This document shows positions 5,388 to 7,818 of a stretch of 7,818 nt of DNA, one piece after another. Position 1 is the first letter of the stretch. Every line of letters starts with the position of its first letter. The notes under the pieces were generated by a model. It had not been told where the DNA came from, searched no databases, and saw nothing but the letters and a program-made list of their open reading frames with translations. The translations under genes were made by a program, and so were the position numbers. Origin of the DNA: Clostridia bacterium (GTDB lineage: Bacteria > Bacillota > Clostridia > Oscillospirales > RGIG577). The DNA is taken from the NCBI GenBank assembly GCA_017419325.1, contig JAFOLN010000214.1, forward strand, positions 1-7,818, read 5' to 3'.

Positions 5388-7818
5388 ATGAATAACTCAC
5401 CGGGAAAAAGAACGCTTTCATTCATACTGGCTCTCATCTTTTTGATAACGGCCCTGCCTGTCTTTGCTCTCGCGGGCAGCCAGGATTGGCTTGAAGCGAC
5501 CTTCTACGACAATAACCGCATGGAGAGCTACGGCTACGGTACGTCCGACGGCTATCTTTCGCTGAATTCGGCGGGTGAGGCAAAGCTGTCTGTCTCCGCA
5601 TTCGTGACCGTGCCTCAGAACTGCACCGTTTACGAGGTGTGGCTTGTAGACAGCGAAACGAAAGCCGAAAAGTATAATTTGCTTACGCCCTCCTACGGCG
5701 GCGAAAACGAATGCCAGGTGTTTGAGGGCGACGGCGACTTCGGCGTCGACATCTGGATACAGAATATAACGATACCGAACGCCGAAAAGGGCGACTATCG
5801 CCTGAAGGTAGTGACCTCGAACGGTTCTTATGTCTCGGATGAATATACGGATGAGTATTACCACACCGACGGTATTGTGCATATAAGCGACGAGGTCGCA
5901 ACTGAGCTTTCGATAACAACAGAAGAGCTAAATACAGGCGAGGCCATGACAGAATACAGCTTTACCGTAAGCGGCACAATGGTGGAATCATGGTCTGCGG
6001 TAGGTCTGCCGTCAGGTCTTTTGATTAACAGCTATACCGGCGCAATATACGGAACTCCCGAAGAGGAGGGAACGTTCAGCGTAACCGTTACCGCGTCGGA
6101 CAACAAGGGCGAAAGCGTTTCAAAGACGTTCACTCTCGTAATAAGACCTGTGCCCGAATATACGGTCACTTACAGGCTCAACGGGGCGAACGATTACACC
6201 GGCACATACGATCCCGTTACGGTAAAAAAGGGCACAAAGATAACGCTGCCTGCCGCTCCCGTTCGCGGGGGATATATCTTCGAGGGATGGGGCTATGGAA
6301 GCCGGACGTATCAGCCCGGCGACCAATATACCGTGACCGGCAGCATAAACTTCATCGCGCGATGGTCCGAAAAGCCTGCCGTAAAGGCTATAATACCCGA
6401 GGAGCTTCGCGATGCGCCGAGAGAAATGTGGCTTTTGGCATATTACGGCAGTTCGGATAACTATTCCGCCGTTTCGGCAGGCGACGGTGAGAGCATAACC
6501 ATATCGCCGTGGTATTTCTATGACGGGAAAACACTGTCAAGGCTTGAGCTTTATACTTATGTGAACGGCAAGCCTATGGCCGTGGCCGAATATAACGGCG
6601 AGGTAAGCGATGATTCGGGCGAGGTCGCGCTTGTGAGAACGGGGCCCGAGCTTTGGCTTCTCAACGATTTCACTTTAAGCGGGCTTTCAAATCCCGCCGA
6701 CTACAGCGGATACAGAGGCAGTGTAAAAAAGGACGGCGTCTCGCTTTATATGCCGTGCCTTGTGACATCGGATTTTGCAGAGAGCGGCCTTGAACTTGCA
6801 ATCAGCCCGAACAGGGACTCCGGGAATTACCCTGTCTACGACTGGAACAACACTCAGAGCTATACATATTCATTTAACAAAGCGACAGGCGTTCTTACGG
6901 CTGATGTGCCCAAAATCGCGCCGCCCTCCGCCAATGTGAGCGGCAGGGTCACCGTAAGCGACACAGGCAGGCGCGTGGCGGGCGTAACGGTCACGGCGGA
7001 ACAGTATTATAAGGACATGTACCGCACCGCTTCGGCCGTGACTGACGAAAACGGCGGCTTTACTCTCGCTCTTTATCCCGCAGTAAACGCCTTTATAAAC
7101 GTATATGCGGGCGGCGAACAGCTCTACATTTCGTCGAGCGGCGCAATTGAATCTCCCCAAAACGGTGACACGCTGGACATAAAGGTGCAATCCGTAAATC
7201 TTACAGAAAAATACAACATCATTGCCGCCGAGGGAAACGAAAAAGAGCTTCGTGATTATCTTAAAAACTCCCCCCGTGTAAACGTCACAGTAAGCGGCGG
7301 CGGCAAAACGGAAAGCTTCTCAAACTGGAAACCTTTATACTCGGGGCTTTCGTGGAACTCAGTCAGCACATTGAGAGAAACGGCAGAGGCGGACAGCGTT
7401 ATCGTTTCGTTAAGCTCGGACGCATTCGAGCCCGTGGCACCAAAGACCGCGGACATTTCTCAGTCGCGCGGATCGGTGGAATTTACGCTCACGCCGAAGC
7501 CGGGCGCGGTCGTCGACCTTAAAAGTGCGTTCACCGTTCCCGTGATATTGGCGTGGTACGACGCGGACGGTACATTCATAAGTAAGAGCGACAGCTTTTC
7601 TCTTTCAAGCTATGAACACACTTTTTCGTTCGTTTCTCCCAACGGCGCTGAAAGCTACAAAATCGCGCTTGTACCCGCGTCATATGAAAGCTATCTTAAC
7701 GCCGACGTCGGCTTTGACGCTCTTCCCGAGCCGCTTAAGACGTGGGACACAGTGCTTGAGGCGGGCAAAATTAGCAGGCTTGAAAGCTTTGCCGCAACCG
7801 AGCGCGCGTCGGAGAACG
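5388..7818 (+). CDS. Large secreted multidomain surface protein (3' end outside window)
   Basis: An open frame of 810 codons that runs off the right edge. The start ATG at 5388 has GGAGG (5376-5380) at 7 nt; an in-frame ATG at 5382 is too close to that site. A Sec signal peptide is clear: basic K7-R8, hydrophobic 10-26, likely cleavage after ALA (27-29). The mature part is rich in beta structure, Tyr, Ser and Gly, with few Cys. Domains by motif: 173-253 Ig/cadherin-like He_PIG (GLPSGLLINSYTGAIYGTP and the EEGTFSVTVTASD strand); 258-326 Listeria/Bacteroides Flg_new/InlB-B repeat (GYIFEGW and FIARW); 515-581 carboxypeptidase-regulatory/prealbumin-like (ANVSGRVTV, VTDENGGFTLALYP). Residues 30-172, 327-514 and 582-810 match no family I recognise. 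It is probably an extracellular adhesin or carbohydrate/protein-binding protein. Any cell-wall anchor (LPXTG, SLH or dockerin) would lie beyond the window. It seems to stand alone behind its own leader. Confidence 0.88.
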   Translation, partial: MNNSPGKRTLSFILALIFLITALPVFALAGSQDWLEATFYDNNRMESYGYGTSDGYLSLNSAGEAKLSVSAFVTVPQNCTVYEVWLVDSETKAEKYNLLTPSYGGENECQVFEGDGDFGVDIWIQNITIPNAEKGDYRLKVVTSNGSYVSDEYTDEYYHTDGIVHISDEVATELSITTEELNTGEAMTEYSFTVSGTMVESWSAVGLPSGLLINSYTGAIYGTPEEEGTFSVTVTASDNKGESVSKTFTLVIRPVPEYTVTYRLNGANDYTGTYDPVTVKKGTKITLPAAPVRGGYIFEGWGYGSRTYQPGDQYTVTGSINFIARWSEKPAVKAIIPEELRDAPREMWLLAYYGSSDNYSAVSAGDGESITISPWYFYDGKTLSRLELYTYVNGKPMAVAEYNGEVSDDSGEVALVRTGPELWLLNDFTLSGLSNPADYSGYRGSVKKDGVSLYMPCLVTSDFAESGLELAISPNRDSGNYPVYDWNNTQSYTYSFNKATGVLTADVPKIAPPSANVSGRVTVSDTGRRVAGVTVTAEQYYKDMYRTASAVTDENGGFTLALYPAVNAFINVYAGGEQLYISSSGAIESPQNGDTLDIKVQSVNLTEKYNIIAAEGNEKELRDYLKNSPRVNVTVSGGGKTESFSNWKPLYSGLSWNSVSTLRETAEADSVIVSLSSDAFEPVAPKTADISQSRGSVEFTLTPKPGAVVDLKSAFTVPVILAWYDADGTFISKSDSFSLSSYEHTFSFVSPNGAESYKIALVPASYESYLNADVGFDALPEPLKTWDTVLEAGKISRLESFAATERASEN
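5904..6146 (+). other. He_PIG (putative Ig/cadherin-like) domain within the surface protein
   Basis: Codes residues 173-253. The pattern LPSGLLINSYTGAIYGTP followed by G-x-FSVTVTASDNKG is the standard core of bacterial putative Ig domains, which form extracellular beta-sandwiches and often act as spacers or in binding. One copy is seen in this window. Confidence 0.75.
6159..6365 (+). other. Listeria/Bacteroides repeat (Flg_new, InlB-B-like) domain
   Basis: Codes residues 258-326. YTVTYRLNGA, the VKKGTKITLPAAPVRGGY strand, FEGWGYG and the closing INFIARW give the usual order of this about 65-residue beta-grasp-like module of Gram-positive surface proteins. There is one copy rather than the more common tandem array. 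Confidence 0.8.
6930..7130 (+). other. Carboxypeptidase-regulatory-like (CarboxypepD_reg) domain
   Basis: Codes residues 515-581. SGRVTVSDTGRRVAGVTVTA, then VTDENGGFTLALYP, is the typical start and middle of this prealbumin-like fold, found in secreted bacterial proteins as a structural or binding module. Confidence 0.7.

Noticed and set aside
5418..5882. A 154-codon open frame on the minus strand
   Set aside because: It is antisense to the secreted protein, whose signal peptide and start site are well supported; no family motif is visible.

Overview
The window looks like chromosomal DNA of an anaerobic, gut-type Clostridia/Firmicutes bacterium. I infer this from strong GGAGG-type ribosome binding sites, a near-perfect sigma-70/SigA promoter, TTG starts, U-tailed terminators, heavy use of ATA for Ile, an oxygen-sensitive-looking [4Fe-4S] aldo/keto reductase, and a larB homologue for the nickel-pincer cofactor. 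The species cannot be named from this sequence. No tRNA, rRNA, CRISPR array, insertion sequence or prophage gene was seen.

Left part, minus strand (1-1166): three co-oriented genes read right to left. Two small, unrecognised three-helix membrane proteins (131 and 105 aa) come first. A strong terminator-like hairpin follows, and then the first 120 codons of larB, whose catalytic C-terminal domain lies outside the window. The set starts from a consensus promoter (TTGACA, 17 bp, TATAAT) at 1217-1245. The short gap before larB has no convincing promoter, so larB may depend on read-through past the hairpin.

Middle, plus strand (1184-5226): a divergent promoter, whose -10 box sits almost against that of the minus-strand promoter, drives a monocistronic aldo/keto reductase with two C-terminal [4Fe-4S] motifs (1297-2415), closed by a hairpin terminator. 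Next comes a likely two-gene operon: a Bcr/CflA-type drug-efflux MFS transporter (2525-3727), then a 469-aa protein with 12 predicted membrane helices fused to a LuxR-type DNA-binding domain (3770-5179), closed by a strong terminator. The transporter/membrane-regulator pair suggests a sensor that adjusts efflux or envelope genes, but the signal and targets are unknown.

Right part, plus strand (5227-7818): an AT-rich leader with a perfect 9-bp inverted repeat precedes the start of a large secreted, beta-rich surface protein. It has a signal peptide, then an Ig-like (He_PIG) domain, a Listeria/Bacteroides (Flg_new) repeat and a carboxypeptidase-regulatory-like domain. It is still open after 810 codons at the window edge.

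Most of the window is ordinary core or accessory metabolism. The points most worth checking are the two uncharacterised membrane genes next to larB, the 12-TM LuxR regulator, the colliding divergent promoters, and the uncharacterised parts of the surface protein. I see no clear sign of an undescribed multi-gene system.
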